DNA of 64,000 nucleotides. Origin: Falsiroseomonas sp046052145. GTDB taxonomy: Bacteria > Pseudomonadota > Alphaproteobacteria > Acetobacterales > Acetobacteraceae. The position numbers and the translations under genes were made by a program. The notes below the pieces were generated by a model that had not been told where the DNA came from, searched no databases, and was given only the letters and a program-made list of their open reading frames with translations. Shown here piece after piece: positions 31,455 to 40,141 of this stretch (position 1 is its first letter; each line of letters opens with the position of its first letter). The stretch spans positions 1-64,000 of the forward strand of contig JBJOMW010000003.1 in NCBI GenBank assembly GCA_046052145.1. The letters run 5' to 3'.

Positions 31455-32762
31455 TCAGCCGCGGCGGGCGAGCTCGACGTAGTCGCGGTGGCTCGGGCCG
31501 GTGTAGATCTGGCGCGGGCGGCCGATGCGCTGGGACGGATCTTCGACCATCTCCTTCCACTGGCTGACCCAGCCGATGGTGCGCGCCACCGCGAAGATCA
31601 CGGTGAACATGCTGGTCGGGATGCCCATCGCCTTCAGGATGATGCCCGAATAGAAATCCACGTTCGGATAAAGCTTGCGGGAGACGAAGTATTCGTCTTC
31701 CAGCGCGATCCGCTCCAGCGCCATCGCGAGGTCCAGCAGCGGCTCATCCGTGATGCCGAGCTCACCGAGAACCTCGTGGCAGGTCTTCTGCATGATCTTC
31801 GCGCGCGGGTCGAAGTTCTTGTACACGCGATGGCCGAAGCCCATCAGCTTCACGCCGGAGTTCTTGTCCTTCACCTTCTCGATGAAGGCCGGGATGTTGT
31901 CGACATGCCCGATCTCGCCGAGCATCTTCAGCACGGCCTCGTTCGCGCCGCCATGCGCAGGGCCCCAGAGCGCCGCGATGCCGGCGGCGATGCAGGCGAA
32001 GGGGTTGGCGCCCGTCGAGCCAGCCAAGCGCACGGTCGAGGTCGAGGCGTTCTGCTCATGGTCGGCGTGCAGGACCAGGATGCGGTCCATCGCCTTCGCC
32101 AGCACCGGAGAGACATTGTAGGGCTCGGCCGGCACGGCGTTCAGCATGTGCAGGAAGTTGGCCGCGTAATCGAGGTCGTTGCGCGGATACACGAAGGGCT
32201 GGCCGAGCGAATACTTGTAGGCCATCGCCGCGATGGTCGGCACCTTCGCGATCAGGCGGAAGGCCGCGATGCGGCGCTGCTCGGCGTCGTTGATGTCGAG
32301 GTTGTCGTGATAGAAGGCCGCCAGCGCGCCCACCACGCCGCACATCACCGCCATCGGGTGTGCATCGCGGCGGAAGCCGTCGAAGAAGCGACGGATCTGC
32401 TCATGCACCATCGTGTGGTAGGTGACGCCCTTCTTGAACTCCTTCATCTGCGCCGGCGTCGGCAGATCGCCGTTCATCAGCAGGTAGCAGACCTCGATGA
32501 AGTCGGACTTCTCGGCCAGCTGCTCGATCGGGTAGCCGCGGTAGAGCAGCACGCCCTCATCGCCGTCGATGTAGGTGATCTGGCTCTCGCAGCTCGCCGT
32601 CTCGCCATAGCCGGGGTCGAAGGTGAAGACGCCGAGGTCTGAATAGAGCTTGCGGATATCCACCACGTCCGGGCCGATGGAGCCCTTCAGCACGGGCAGC
32701 TTCGTGCTGCGGTTCGTGCCGTCGAGCGTGAAGGTAACGGAGCCGTTGGGGGTAGTGGACAT
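31455..32762 (-). CDS. gltA: Type II citrate synthase
   Basis: 435 residues, hexameric bacterial type. Catalytic and binding residues are visible: ALWGPAHGGANEAVLKML (first His), VKLMGFGHRVYKNFDPRA (second His and CoA/substrate site) and KLYPNVDFYSGIILKAMGIP (Asp). The beta-rich N-terminus (TFTLDGTNRSTKLPVLKGSIGPDVVDI) is typical of Gram-negative NADH-sensitive enzymes. It condenses acetyl-CoA and oxaloacetate at the entry to the TCA cycle. GAGGAAG lies about 7 nt before the ATG. A promoter at 32823-32852 and a terminator at 31383 make it a single-gene unit. Confidence 0.97.
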   Translation of the reverse strand: MSTTPNGSVTFTLDGTNRSTKLPVLKGSIGPDVVDIRKLYSDLGVFTFDPGYGETASCESQITYIDGDEGVLLYRGYPIEQLAEKSDFIEVCYLLMNGDLPTPAQMKEFKKGVTYHTMVHEQIRRFFDGFRRDAHPMAVMCGVVGALAAFYHDNLDINDAEQRRIAAFRLIAKVPTIAAMAYKYSLGQPFVYPRNDLDYAANFLHMLNAVPAEPYNVSPVLAKAMDRILVLHADHEQNASTSTVRLAGSTGANPFACIAAGIAALWGPAHGGANEAVLKMLGEIGHVDNIPAFIEKVKDKNSGVKLMGFGHRVYKNFDPRAKIMQKTCHEVLGELGITDEPLLDLAMALERIALEDEYFVSRKLYPNVDFYSGIILKAMGIPTSMFTVIFAVARTIGWVSQWKEMVEDPSQRIGRPRQIYTGPSHRDYVELARRG

Positions 32763-32822
32763 CGCGTGCTTCCTCAGCGGTCGAGCGCCGCTGATGCTCG
32801 CGGCGTCGTTATGGTGCGGCGC

Positions 32823-32852
32823 AAGATAGGGTCGGGGCAGTCGCCTTGGCAA
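32823..32852 (-). promoter_or_regulatory. Candidate promoter of gltA
   Basis: The minus strand reads TTGCCA, an 18-nt spacer, then TATCTT (or CTATCT after 17). The start would be about 55 nt upstream of gltA. Confidence 0.5.
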
Positions 32853-32894
32853 CGTGGCCCCCGGCTTCACCCGCGCATATTCGCGTGCTCCCCG

Positions 32895-32914
32895 CCAGCG
32901 CGGTTCGGCGCTGG
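32895..32914. terminator. Hairpin after the nuclease gene
   Basis: CCAGCGC-GGTTCG-GCGCTGG, a perfect 7-bp stem 27 bp after the thermonuclease stop on the minus strand, without a T-run. Confidence 0.4.
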
Positions 32915-32940
32915 CCCGGCCTGGTCACGCCGCGCGGCGG

Positions 32941-33501
32941 TCAGTACCGCCGGCGCCACTCCTCGGGCGGGGTGACGCCGCCGGCCCAGAGGCCGCGCGC
33001 GCCGCGGCGGGCTTCCGCCTCCAGCGCCTGGACACCCGGATCGCCTGCAGCGGCCAGCGCCCAGCCGCCGGCGACAAGGCCAGCATTCAGCTCTACCCCG
33101 CCAGCGCTGCAGAGGCCGAGCCCGCGCCCGAAGCGGTCGCGGCCCGACACCAAGCAGACGACCGAACGATCATTGACCAGTCGCGCCAGCGCATCCGCCG
33201 CTGCGGCGCCGCAGTCGAAGGCCCGCCCCGCCGCGTCCGAACAGGCCTGGCCGCGTTCCGGCGCATCCACCTTGGCCAGCCGCACCGTCCGATCGCCGAG
33301 CCTGAGCGTGTCGCCATCCACCACGCGCACCTCGGCCGCCAGCGCCGACCAGTCCTGCTGGCGCGGCGCCGAGCCCATCAGGTCCGGCGGCAGGCCGATG
33401 CCGGAGGCCAGCATGACAGAGAGCGCGACCAGCGCCACCACGGGCAGCCGCCAGCGGCGAGGCTTCGGATCGGCACGGAAAATGCGGCGGGGGGCTTGCA
33501 C
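32941..33501 (-). CDS. Secreted or membrane-anchored thermonuclease-like protein
   Basis: 186 residues. A hydrophobic N-terminal segment (LPVVALVALSVMLASGIGL, about 19-37) acts as signal or anchor. The staphylococcal nuclease fold appears in VRVVDGDTLRLGDRTVRLAKVDAPERGQACSDAAGRAFDCGAAAADAL (calcium-site Asp and first Arg), RDRFGRGLGLC, LNAGLVAGGWALA and EARRGARGLWAG. One cysteine pair may form a disulfide. It may cleave nucleic acid outside the cytoplasm, or be a binding protein only. The start is GTG with no clear ribosome-binding site. Confidence 0.8.
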   Translation of the reverse strand: MQAPRRIFRADPKPRRWRLPVVALVALSVMLASGIGLPPDLMGSAPRQQDWSALAAEVRVVDGDTLRLGDRTVRLAKVDAPERGQACSDAAGRAFDCGAAAADALARLVNDRSVVCLVSGRDRFGRGLGLCSAGGVELNAGLVAGGWALAAAGDPGVQALEAEARRGARGLWAGGVTPPEEWRRRY

Positions 33502-33600
33502 GGGGGACCGTCAGCTCAAGCGGGGGGGAGGGGGAGCTAACGTGACTCAGCCGGACTCCGCAACCCCGCATTCAACCCCAGCGCGGATACCGAGCCTCGC

Positions 33601-35112
33601 TCAGTCCTCGATCCAGAACAGATCGGCTGAGAGGAGTTCGCCCCAGGCCACTTCCGCCTTGCCGCGCGCGCGCCGCGCGCGGGCCAGGGCCCAGCCCTCC
33701 GCCACGCCGCCAGCCCAGGCCAGCCTCGCACCGCCGCGCACAGTGAGCGAGGCCATCAGCGCGCGCGCCACCACGGCGTCATTGGCCAGACCGAAGGCCT
33801 CCTGCACCGCCGCCAGCCGTTCGAGGAAACGCCGTGCCTTCTTCCGACCCCAGAGCGGAGCAAAGAGTTCGGCCGCGTAGCGCAGGCGCTTCGCTTCGAT
33901 GCGCAGCGCGTGGAAGGCCGCATCGGGCAGGGCCGCGATGCTCTCTCCGCCCTCCGTGATGCGACGCCAGCGCTTGTGCAGCACGCCGGCGGCGAAGTCC
34001 TCCAGCGGCTGCCCGCGCCGCTCGGCCGCTGTTTCCGTCGTCTCCGCCCGCCAGGGGCGGGTCTCGATCAGTGCCACGGCCTCCCAGGCGATGCGGCGCA
34101 GTGCCGCGCCCTGGAGGGCGGGCCGGAGCGCGGCATAGGCGGCCTGGCGGCGCACAACCGCCGTGCGCTGTAGCGCGGCGATACGCGGCTCTTCCGGAAG
34201 GGCGGCCGCGACCTCCGCGCCGAGCCCCCCAAGGAACACGTCCCAGTCCCGCGCCGGCCCAAGCAGTGCGGCAAGCTCCTTCAGCCTGGCGTCGAAGCCG
34301 CGCAGCGCGGCGCCGTCGCAGGCCGGCCGGAAGACGCGCAGCAGCGAGCGCATCCGGCGCATCGCCACCCGCATCTGGTGCACGCCCTCGGGCGTCTGGC
34401 CCGCGGCCGCGGCGGGCGCATGCCACAGCAACACCTCCGTCAGGTGCCCGAGCGCCAGCGCCAGCGCGCCTTCTACATCGAGGCTGGGGTCGAGCCGCGG
34501 TGGGCCAAGCCGGCGCGCCACCGGCGGCGTGCCATGGGCCAGTGCACGCCCTTCCTCCGCCAAGGCCGCGCGCGGCGGCAGCAGGGGCAGCTCCTCGGCC
34601 AGGTCGTGCATCGCGGCGAGCACGGAGGGCGCCGGGCCGGCCAGGGTCAGACGTGCCACCGGCGCCTCCGCCGCCGCGGCGCGCAGCTGGCCGCGCAACA
34701 GCAGCGCCTCCACACCATCTGCCAGCGCCAGCCGTGTGGCCCGGCCGGCGAAGCTGCCGATGGGAAGTAGCGCCGCCTCCTCCGCATCCTGGGGCGGGGT
34801 GGGGTGATCCGGGCCGTCGAGCGCGGCTGGCGGCCCGGCGGGGCGCCAGAAGCTGCCGGGCTCCGGCCTTGCGCGCAGAAGGCGCCGTGCCCCGCGCCGC
34901 GGTTGTTCGAGCGCGAGGCCCTCCGTGGCGAAGCTGCCTTTGGCGGTGTCGAGCCAGGTCAGCTCGACGGGCGAACTCCGCGCGCGGCCGGCGCGCCGGG
35001 CGGCCAGCGGGCCTGTGCGCAACAGCCCCTCAGCCGCGGCCGGGGGCAGGGCGGCTTCCAGCGTCAGCAGTGGCGGCCCGGCGGGCGCCGCCGGGTCGTC
35101 GGGCTCGCTCAG
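33601..35112 (-). CDS. CYTH-like and CHAD domain protein
   Basis: About 503 residues. The N-terminal 190 residues are a CYTH-type beta barrel in degenerate form: the usual ExExK entry reads TLEAALP here. The C-terminal part (about 215-490) is a CHAD helical domain with conserved His/Arg/Lys: GVHQMRVAMRRMRSLLRVF, GPARDWDVFLGGL, FHALRIEAKRLRYAAELFAPLWG. CHAD domains bind polyphosphate. No ATG, GTG or TTG fits the domain start. CTG at 35112 overlaps the sixA stop (CTGA) and has GGAGG 7 nt upstream, so it is the likely start. Co-transcribed with sixA. Confidence 0.75.
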   Translation of the reverse strand: MSEPDDPAAPAGPPLLTLEAALPPAAAEGLLRTGPLAARRAGRARSSPVELTWLDTAKGSFATEGLALEQPRRGARRLLRARPEPGSFWRPAGPPAALDGPDHPTPPQDAEEAALLPIGSFAGRATRLALADGVEALLLRGQLRAAAAEAPVARLTLAGPAPSVLAAMHDLAEELPLLPPRAALAEEGRALAHGTPPVARRLGPPRLDPSLDVEGALALALGHLTEVLLWHAPAAAAGQTPEGVHQMRVAMRRMRSLLRVFRPACDGAALRGFDARLKELAALLGPARDWDVFLGGLGAEVAAALPEEPRIAALQRTAVVRRQAAYAALRPALQGAALRRIAWEAVALIETRPWRAETTETAAERRGQPLEDFAAGVLHKRWRRITEGGESIAALPDAAFHALRIEAKRLRYAAELFAPLWGRKKARRFLERLAAVQEAFGLANDAVVARALMASLTVRGGARLAWAGGVAEGWALARARRARGKAEVAWGELLSADLFWIED

Positions 35113-35666
35113 GCGGAGGCCTCCGTCGCATCGCCAGCCTCGGCCGAAGGCAGGTCGGCAGGCGTGAGGAAGCGCAGCATCCGGCCGCAGCCGGGCTCGA
35201 TCAGGCGCCAGGGCAGCGCGAGCGAGAATTCGGTCAGCGCCGCGGTCGGGTAGGATTGCGCCAGGCGCTCGGCCATCGGCCCGCCGGCGGCCATCGCCGC
35301 CGGGCCCGCCAGGGCAAGGGCCAGGTCGTGCAGGCCGGGGTTGTGGCCGATCAGCAGCACGCTCCGCGCCGTCTCCCGCACGCCACGCAGCGTCTCGAGC
35401 AGGGATTGCCAGGATGCGAGGTAGAGCGCGTCCATCGGCTCGATCAGGGGCGAGCCTTCGATCGGGGAGAGCGCCTCGAGCGTCTGCAGCGTGCGGCGGG
35501 CGGAGGAGACCAGCACGACATCGGGTACGAGGCCGAGCTCCCGCATCGCGTCGGCCATCGCAGCCGCGGCGCGCCGGCCGCGGGCGTTTAGCGGCCGCGC
35601 ATGGTCCGGCAGGCGTGGGTCGTCCCAGGAGGATTTGGCGTGCCGCAGCAGCAGCAACTGTCGCAT
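35109..35666 (-). CDS. SixA-type histidine phosphatase
   Basis: 185 residues of the histidine phosphatase superfamily. The RHG-type motif is LLLLRHAKSSWDD (catalytic His at about residue 9), followed by HARPLNARGRRAA and the second catalytic His in SVLLIGHNPGLHDLALAL. The SSWDDP motif is typical of the SixA subfamily, which in E. coli acts on the PTS nitrogen pathway phosphoprotein. The target here is unknown. Translationally coupled to the CYTH/CHAD gene; linking the two with phosphate or polyphosphate turnover is inference. Divergent from an SDR gene. Confidence 0.85.
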   Translation of the reverse strand: MRQLLLLRHAKSSWDDPRLPDHARPLNARGRRAAAAMADAMRELGLVPDVVLVSSARRTLQTLEALSPIEGSPLIEPMDALYLASWQSLLETLRGVRETARSVLLIGHNPGLHDLALALAGPAAMAAGGPMAERLAQSYPTAALTEFSLALPWRLIEPGCGRMLRFLTPADLPSAEAGDATEASA

Positions 35667-35770
35667 GCCGCCATCCTAAGCATGACCGGGGCGCGCTGTC
35701 TGCCTCGACCGGCCTTCCCGGCTGCGCGACCCCGCCCATTTGGGGTCAGCAGCACAGAAAAGGGACTGAG

Positions 35771-36493
35771 ATGCGCGAACGGATCGTGGTGGCCGGGGCG
35801 ACGGGCGGGATCGGGGCGGCGCTGGCGCGGCGGCTGGCCGCCCGCGGGGCAGAGCCCTTCCTGCTGGCGCGCGATCCGGCCCGGCTCGCGGCGCTCGGGG
35901 CGGAGCTTGGCGCGCCCTGGCGCGCGGTGGATGTCACCGATGCCCCGGCGCTCAAGGCCGCGCTGGCCGAGGCCGGGACGCCGCTCCGCGGGCTCGCCTT
36001 CTGCATCGGCTCGATCCTGCTGAAGCCGGCGGGGCGCCTGACGGAGGCCGATTTCCTCGATGCCTTCCGGCTCAACGCGCTGGCAGCGGCCATGGCGGTC
36101 CAGGCGGCGATGCCCGCGCTGGCGGCGGGGCAGGGCTCGGTCGTGCTGTTCTCCTCCGTCGCGGCGCGCAAGGGCTTCGCCAACCATGCCGCGATCAGCG
36201 CCGCCAAGGCGGCGGTGGAGGGTCTGGCCGTCGCGCTGGCAGCAGAACTCGCGCCGCAGGTCCGGGTGAACTGCATCGCGCCCAGCCTCACCAAAACGCA
36301 ATTGGCCGAACCCTTGACGCGCAGCCCCCAGATGGCGGAGGCGATTGCCCGCCAGCACCCGATCCCCCGCCTTGGCGAGGCGGAGGATGCGGCGGCGTTG
36401 GCAGACTTCTTGCTCTCGGATGCGGCGGGCTGGATCACCGGCCAGGTGATCGGCGTGGATGGCGGGCGGGGGGCGGTGGCCGGCAAGGGCTGA
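35771..36493 (+). CDS. Atypical short-chain dehydrogenase/reductase, catalytic Tyr replaced
   Basis: 240 residues with SDR fold: nucleotide motif VVAGATGGIGAALARRLAARG (TGxxxGxG, residues about 8-16), catalytic-type S129 in VVLFSSVAARKGF and K146. The Tyr expected at position 142 is Ile (HAAISAAKAA). The C-terminus GWITGQVIGVDGG is intact. The protein should still bind NAD(P) but may not reduce carbonyls in the usual way. It lies at the head of an operon with a DUF6134 gene and an iron-sulfur photolyase, a pairing seen elsewhere in bacteria. The start follows AAAAGGGACTGAG. Confidence 0.85.
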   Translation: MRERIVVAGATGGIGAALARRLAARGAEPFLLARDPARLAALGAELGAPWRAVDVTDAPALKAALAEAGTPLRGLAFCIGSILLKPAGRLTEADFLDAFRLNALAAAMAVQAAMPALAAGQGSVVLFSSVAARKGFANHAAISAAKAAVEGLAVALAAELAPQVRVNCIAPSLTKTQLAEPLTRSPQMAEAIARQHPIPRLGEAEDAAALADFLLSDAAGWITGQVIGVDGGRGAVAGKG

Positions 36494-36519
36494 CCGCCAC
36501 AGGTCTCACGGAGGGGCAG

Positions 36520-37131
36520 ATGCGGGCCATGCGTCGCGGCGTGCTGGGGCTGGGTCTCGCTTCCCTGCTGGCGACGCGGGCCGGCGCATCGCCGGCCGAC
36601 CTCGCCTTCACCGTGATCCGCGAGGGCCGGGAGGTCGGCACCCACAGCGTCCGCTTCCGCGAGGAGGCCGGGCTACTGCGGGCGGTGAGCGAGGTGCGGA
36701 TCACCGTCCGCCTCGCCGGCTTCGTGGTGTACCGCTACGCGCATGACACCGAGGAAGCCTGGCGCGCCGACCGCCTGGTCGCGCTCGACAGCCGGCTGGA
36801 TCGCAATGGCCGCGCCGTGGCCAGCCTGGCCCGGGCGGAGGGGGGCAGGCTGCGCTTGCGCGGCCCGGCCGGCGAAGCGCTGCTGCCGGCCGCCGCCGCG
36901 CCGCTCACCTGGTGGCGGGCGGCGAGCCTCGTGCCGGGTGTGCCCCTGTTCGACCCGCGAGAGGGACGGCCGGTGGAGCCCCAGCTGGAACGGCGAGCGG
37001 AGGGCGGCGGGCAGCGCGTGACGCTGACCGGTGGGGAGGGCGCGGTGATCCTCTACGACGCGGCCGGAACCTGGGTTGGGTTCGAGACCACCGGCGAAGA
37101 CGGCAGCCGCGTCATCTACCGAAGGGCGTGA
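36520..37131 (+). CDS. DUF6134-like secreted protein
   Basis: 203 residues. A twin-Arg-poor signal (GVLGLGLASLLATRAGA) precedes an all-beta domain: LAFTVIREGREVGTHSVRFREEAG, VYRYAHDTEEAWRADRLVALDSRLDRNG, LTWWRAASLVPGVPLFDPREGR, and WVGFETTGEDGSRVIYRR. The pattern is that of periplasmic DUF6134 proteins, function unknown. It is 26 bp after the SDR and 48 bp before the photolyase, so co-transcribed. Confidence 0.65.
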   Translation: MRAMRRGVLGLGLASLLATRAGASPADLAFTVIREGREVGTHSVRFREEAGLLRAVSEVRITVRLAGFVVYRYAHDTEEAWRADRLVALDSRLDRNGRAVASLARAEGGRLRLRGPAGEALLPAAAAPLTWWRAASLVPGVPLFDPREGRPVEPQLERRAEGGGQRVTLTGGEGAVILYDAAGTWVGFETTGEDGSRVIYRRA

Positions 37132-37179
37132 GTGCGCCCATCTGGGTTGCAGTGACAGGCAGGGGCTCGCGGAGCACGG

Positions 37180-38772
37180 ATGACCACGCTGCGAGTCGTG
37201 CTGGGCGACCAGTGCTCGGACCAGCTGTCGGCGCTGGAGGGGCTCGACCCCGCGCGCGACGTCGTGCTGATGGCGGAGGTGCGCGGCGAATGCACCTATG
37301 TCCGCCACCACAAGCAGAAGATCGTGCTGGTGCTGTCGGCGATGCGCCACTTCGCCGAACGCCTGCGCGCGCGCGGCGTGCGGGTGCAGTACAGCCGGCT
37401 CGACGACCCGGCGAACACGCAGACGCTGGCCGGTGAGGTCGCGCGTGTCGCGGCCGCGCTGAAGCCCGCGCGCATTCTCTGCACCCATCCCGGCGAATGG
37501 CGCGTGCTGCAGGAGATGCGTGGCTGGCAGCCGGCCACCGGCATCCCCGTCGAGATCCGGGAGGATACGCGCTTCCTGTGCAGCCTGGACCGCTTCCGGA
37601 GCTGGGCCGAGGGGCGGAAGCAGCTGCGGATGGAGTTCTTCTACCGCGAGATGCGGCGCGCGACCGGCCTGTTGATGGAAGCGCCCGACGAGCCCGCCGG
37701 CGGCCAGTGGAATTTCGACCATGACAACCGCGAAGCGCTGCCGCGCGACATCACGCCCCCGCGCCCGCGCCGCTTTCCGCCCGATGCGATCACGCAGGAG
37801 GTGATGGCGCTGGTGGGCCGCGAATTCGCCGACCATTTCGGCACGCTGGAGGGCTTCGCCTGGCCCGTGACGACAGAGGATGCCGAGGCCGCGCTTGAGG
37901 ATTTCATCACGCGCCGCCTGCCCGATTTTGGGCGCTTCCAGGATGCGATGGCGGAAGGCGAGCCGACGCTGTTCCACGCGCTGATCGGGGCCGCGCTCAA
38001 TGTCGGCATCCTCGATCCGCGCGCGGCCTGCGTCGCGGCCGAACGCGCCTGGCGCGCGGGACAGGCGCCGCTGAACGCCGCCGAGGGCTTCGTGCGGCAG
38101 ATCCTCGGCTGGCGGGAATATGTCCGCGGCCTCTACTGGACCCGCATGCCGGCCTATCGCGACACCAACGCGCTGGAAGCGACGCGCAGACTGCCCAGCT
38201 TCTACTGGACCGGCGAGACCCGGATGGCGTGCCTTGCCGCCGCCATCGGGCAGACGCGGGAGCTGGCCTATGCGCACCACATCCAGCGCCTGATGGTCAC
38301 CGGCAATTTCGCGCTGCTCGCGGGGCTCGACCCGGCCGAGGTGAACGAGTGGTACCTCGTCGTCTATGCCGATGCCTATGAATGGGTGGAGTTGCCGAAT
38401 ACGCATGGCATGGCGCTGTTCGCCGATGGCGGCGTCATGGCGTCCAAGCCCTATGCCGCGAGCGGTGCCTATATCAACCGCATGTCGGACCATTGCCGCG
38501 GCTGCGCCTTCGACGTGAAGGCCGCGACCGGGGCGCGCGCCTGCCCGTTCAACTTCCTCTACTGGGATTTCATCGCGCGCCATGCCGAAAGGCTGGCGAA
38601 GAACCCGCGCATGGCGATGCCGCTGCGCACGCTGGCGAAGATGGACCCGAAGAAGGTCCAGGCGATGCGTGGACAGGCCGCGACCTTCCTGGATGGGCTG
38701 GACGCTGGCGCGCTGCCCGCGCCGGCCGCGCGGCAGGCCGAGCTGGGGCTGGCACCGCCGCGCCGCGGCTGA
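37180..38772 (+). CDS. Iron-sulfur bacterial cryptochrome/(6-4) photolyase (FeS-BCP, PhrB/CryB type)
   Basis: 530 residues. The N-terminus LRVVLGDQCSDQLSALEGLD and HHKQKIVLVLSAMRHFAERLRARGV is that of the FeS-BCP clade (photolyase-related domain), not of classical photolyases. The FAD domain includes GWREYVRGLYWTRMP, AYAHHIQRLMVTGNFALLAGLDPAEVNEWYLVVYADAYEWVELPN, and the C-terminal iron-sulfur Cys set SDHCRGCAFDVKAATGARACPFN, with a further Cys in RMACLAAA. Proteins of this clade repair (6-4) photoproducts with blue light and carry a lumazine antenna. No regulator is evident upstream. Confidence 0.93.
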   Translation: MTTLRVVLGDQCSDQLSALEGLDPARDVVLMAEVRGECTYVRHHKQKIVLVLSAMRHFAERLRARGVRVQYSRLDDPANTQTLAGEVARVAAALKPARILCTHPGEWRVLQEMRGWQPATGIPVEIREDTRFLCSLDRFRSWAEGRKQLRMEFFYREMRRATGLLMEAPDEPAGGQWNFDHDNREALPRDITPPRPRRFPPDAITQEVMALVGREFADHFGTLEGFAWPVTTEDAEAALEDFITRRLPDFGRFQDAMAEGEPTLFHALIGAALNVGILDPRAACVAAERAWRAGQAPLNAAEGFVRQILGWREYVRGLYWTRMPAYRDTNALEATRRLPSFYWTGETRMACLAAAIGQTRELAYAHHIQRLMVTGNFALLAGLDPAEVNEWYLVVYADAYEWVELPNTHGMALFADGGVMASKPYAASGAYINRMSDHCRGCAFDVKAATGARACPFNFLYWDFIARHAERLAKNPRMAMPLRTLAKMDPKKVQAMRGQAATFLDGLDAGALPAPAARQAELGLAPPRRG

Positions 38773-38840
38773 CGCGCTGGGCGCGTCACGCCTGCGCGAA
38801 CGCCTTGTTCCGGCATTCTGCGGCGCCCTTGTTTCCCGGC

Positions 38841-39395
38841 ATGGCAGATCCGATCACGCGAACCTGGCTGCGCCTCGGCGCGGCGTTTCTGCTTGGCGCT
38901 GCGCTCGGCGCCTGCGCCGCGCAGGACCAGGCGCAGCGGCCGGCCGACGCGTCGCCCCGCATCGCCCAGCGCGACCGCGCCCGCCCGCCCGCTGCCCGCC
39001 CGTTGACGGTGCCGCGCGCCGAGGCCAGGGTCGCCGCCGATCCCGCCCCGACGCCGCCCGATGCGGCGCCCGAGGAGCCCCCGCTGCTGGCGCGGCCGGA
39101 GCCTGGCACCGGCTTGCCGCCCGGATGGTATGTGCCCGAGCCGCCAGATGCGCCGGAGGCCGCCGCCGAGCTGCCCGTGGCGCTGGATCCTGTGGCGCGC
39201 ATCGCCGGCTTGCTGCGGCAGAACCCGTGGCTCACGCGGTTCTGGTCAGAGCTGACGCCGGGCGAACAGAGCCGCGTCACGCGCGCGCTGGCGCGCCGCG
39301 GCGCGCCCGGCCCGGCGCCGAACACATGGGACCCGATGGGCCTCGCCGACCGGGTGGAGTTGCTGTTCGGCCCCCTCCGCGCCGCGTCGGGATGA
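38841..39395 (+). CDS. Proline-rich lipoprotein, unknown function
   Basis: 184 residues. The signal peptide ends in a lipobox (LLGAALGACAAQ; lipid Cys at about residue 27). A long Pro/Ala/Arg-rich linker follows (about 30-100), then a small helical domain (VARIAGLLRQNPWLTRFWSELTPGEQSRVTRALARRG, LADRVELLFGPL). The domain has no recognised family. Likely outer- or inner-membrane anchored in the periplasm. It is 68 bp downstream of the photolyase and may share its transcript. Confidence 0.6.
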   Translation: MADPITRTWLRLGAAFLLGAALGACAAQDQAQRPADASPRIAQRDRARPPAARPLTVPRAEARVAADPAPTPPDAAPEEPPLLARPEPGTGLPPGWYVPEPPDAPEAAAELPVALDPVARIAGLLRQNPWLTRFWSELTPGEQSRVTRALARRGAPGPAPNTWDPMGLADRVELLFGPLRAASG

Positions 39396-39409
39396 GGCTG
39401 GCGGGCGGC

Positions 39410-40141
39410 TCACGCCCAGGCCGGCAGGTCCATCCAGGCCAGATGCCCGCCCTTGCCCGCGCCGCAATCGAGGAAGACGCAGCGCCCGCCGAGCAGGCCG
39501 TCGGCCTGGAAGGGACGCCCATCGGTGGAGCGGCGGTCATGGCCGCAGACCACCAGCATGTCGCGCGGGATGCGATCCACCCAGTCATGCACGCGATCGG
39601 GGAAGCCATCGGCGCGCATCCGCCCGGTCACCTGGCCGAAGATCGCGCGGGTGACGAGCCCGGTGGCCTTGCGCTCGCCGGCCTCGCGCGGGGCGGAGGC
39701 ATGCAGCATGCCGGGATGGAAGCCGCCATGGACGAAGACGCGCCCGCCATCGCGGATCCAGGCAGGCGCCCGGGCGATCTCCGCAATGGCGCGCGCCTTC
39801 AACTCGGGCCCGTCGGGTGCGGCGTCGAGCTGCGCGAGGGTTCGCCCGAGCCCCTCGGGCTGGATGCGCACTGGCTCTCCCACCAGCGCGCGACGCAGCT
39901 TGTGGTCGTGATTGCCGAGCAGGAACAACCCCTGCCCCGCATCCATCAGCGCGAAGATCCGCCGCAGCACCTCCGGGCTGTCGGGGCCGTGATCCGTCAG
40001 ATCGCCGAGCTGCAGGACGAACATATCCTCGGCGCGCGCGCCCTCGATGGCGGCGATGAAGGCCTCGGCCTCGCCATGCACATCGGCAACGACGCGCAGC
40101 CCCGCGAAGCCGCGCCAGAGATGGCCAGGTTGGGTGGTCAC
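39410..40141 (-). CDS. Serine/threonine-phosphatase-type metallophosphoesterase
   Basis: 243 residues. Metallophosphoesterase motifs: VVADVHGEAEAF (D-x-H), VLQLGDLTDHGPDS (GDxxDxG), LFLLGNHDHKLRR (GNHD), GGFHPG and VCGHDRRSTDG (GH). The order and spacing match Ser/Thr phosphatase-like or diadenosine tetraphosphatase-like enzymes. The start is GTG at 40141, overlapping the photolyase stop as GTGA. Being coupled to phrB, it may act with it, but no substrate is implied. Confidence 0.85.
   Translation of the reverse strand: MTTQPGHLWRGFAGLRVVADVHGEAEAFIAAIEGARAEDMFVLQLGDLTDHGPDSPEVLRRIFALMDAGQGLFLLGNHDHKLRRALVGEPVRIQPEGLGRTLAQLDAAPDGPELKARAIAEIARAPAWIRDGGRVFVHGGFHPGMLHASAPREAGERKATGLVTRAIFGQVTGRMRADGFPDRVHDWVDRIPRDMLVVCGHDRRSTDGRPFQADGLLGGRCVFLDCGAGKGGHLAWMDLPAWA

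Noticed and set aside
36673..38583. A 636-codon minus-strand open frame opposite the photolyase
   Set aside because: Antisense shadow of a gene with all photolyase and iron-sulfur motifs.
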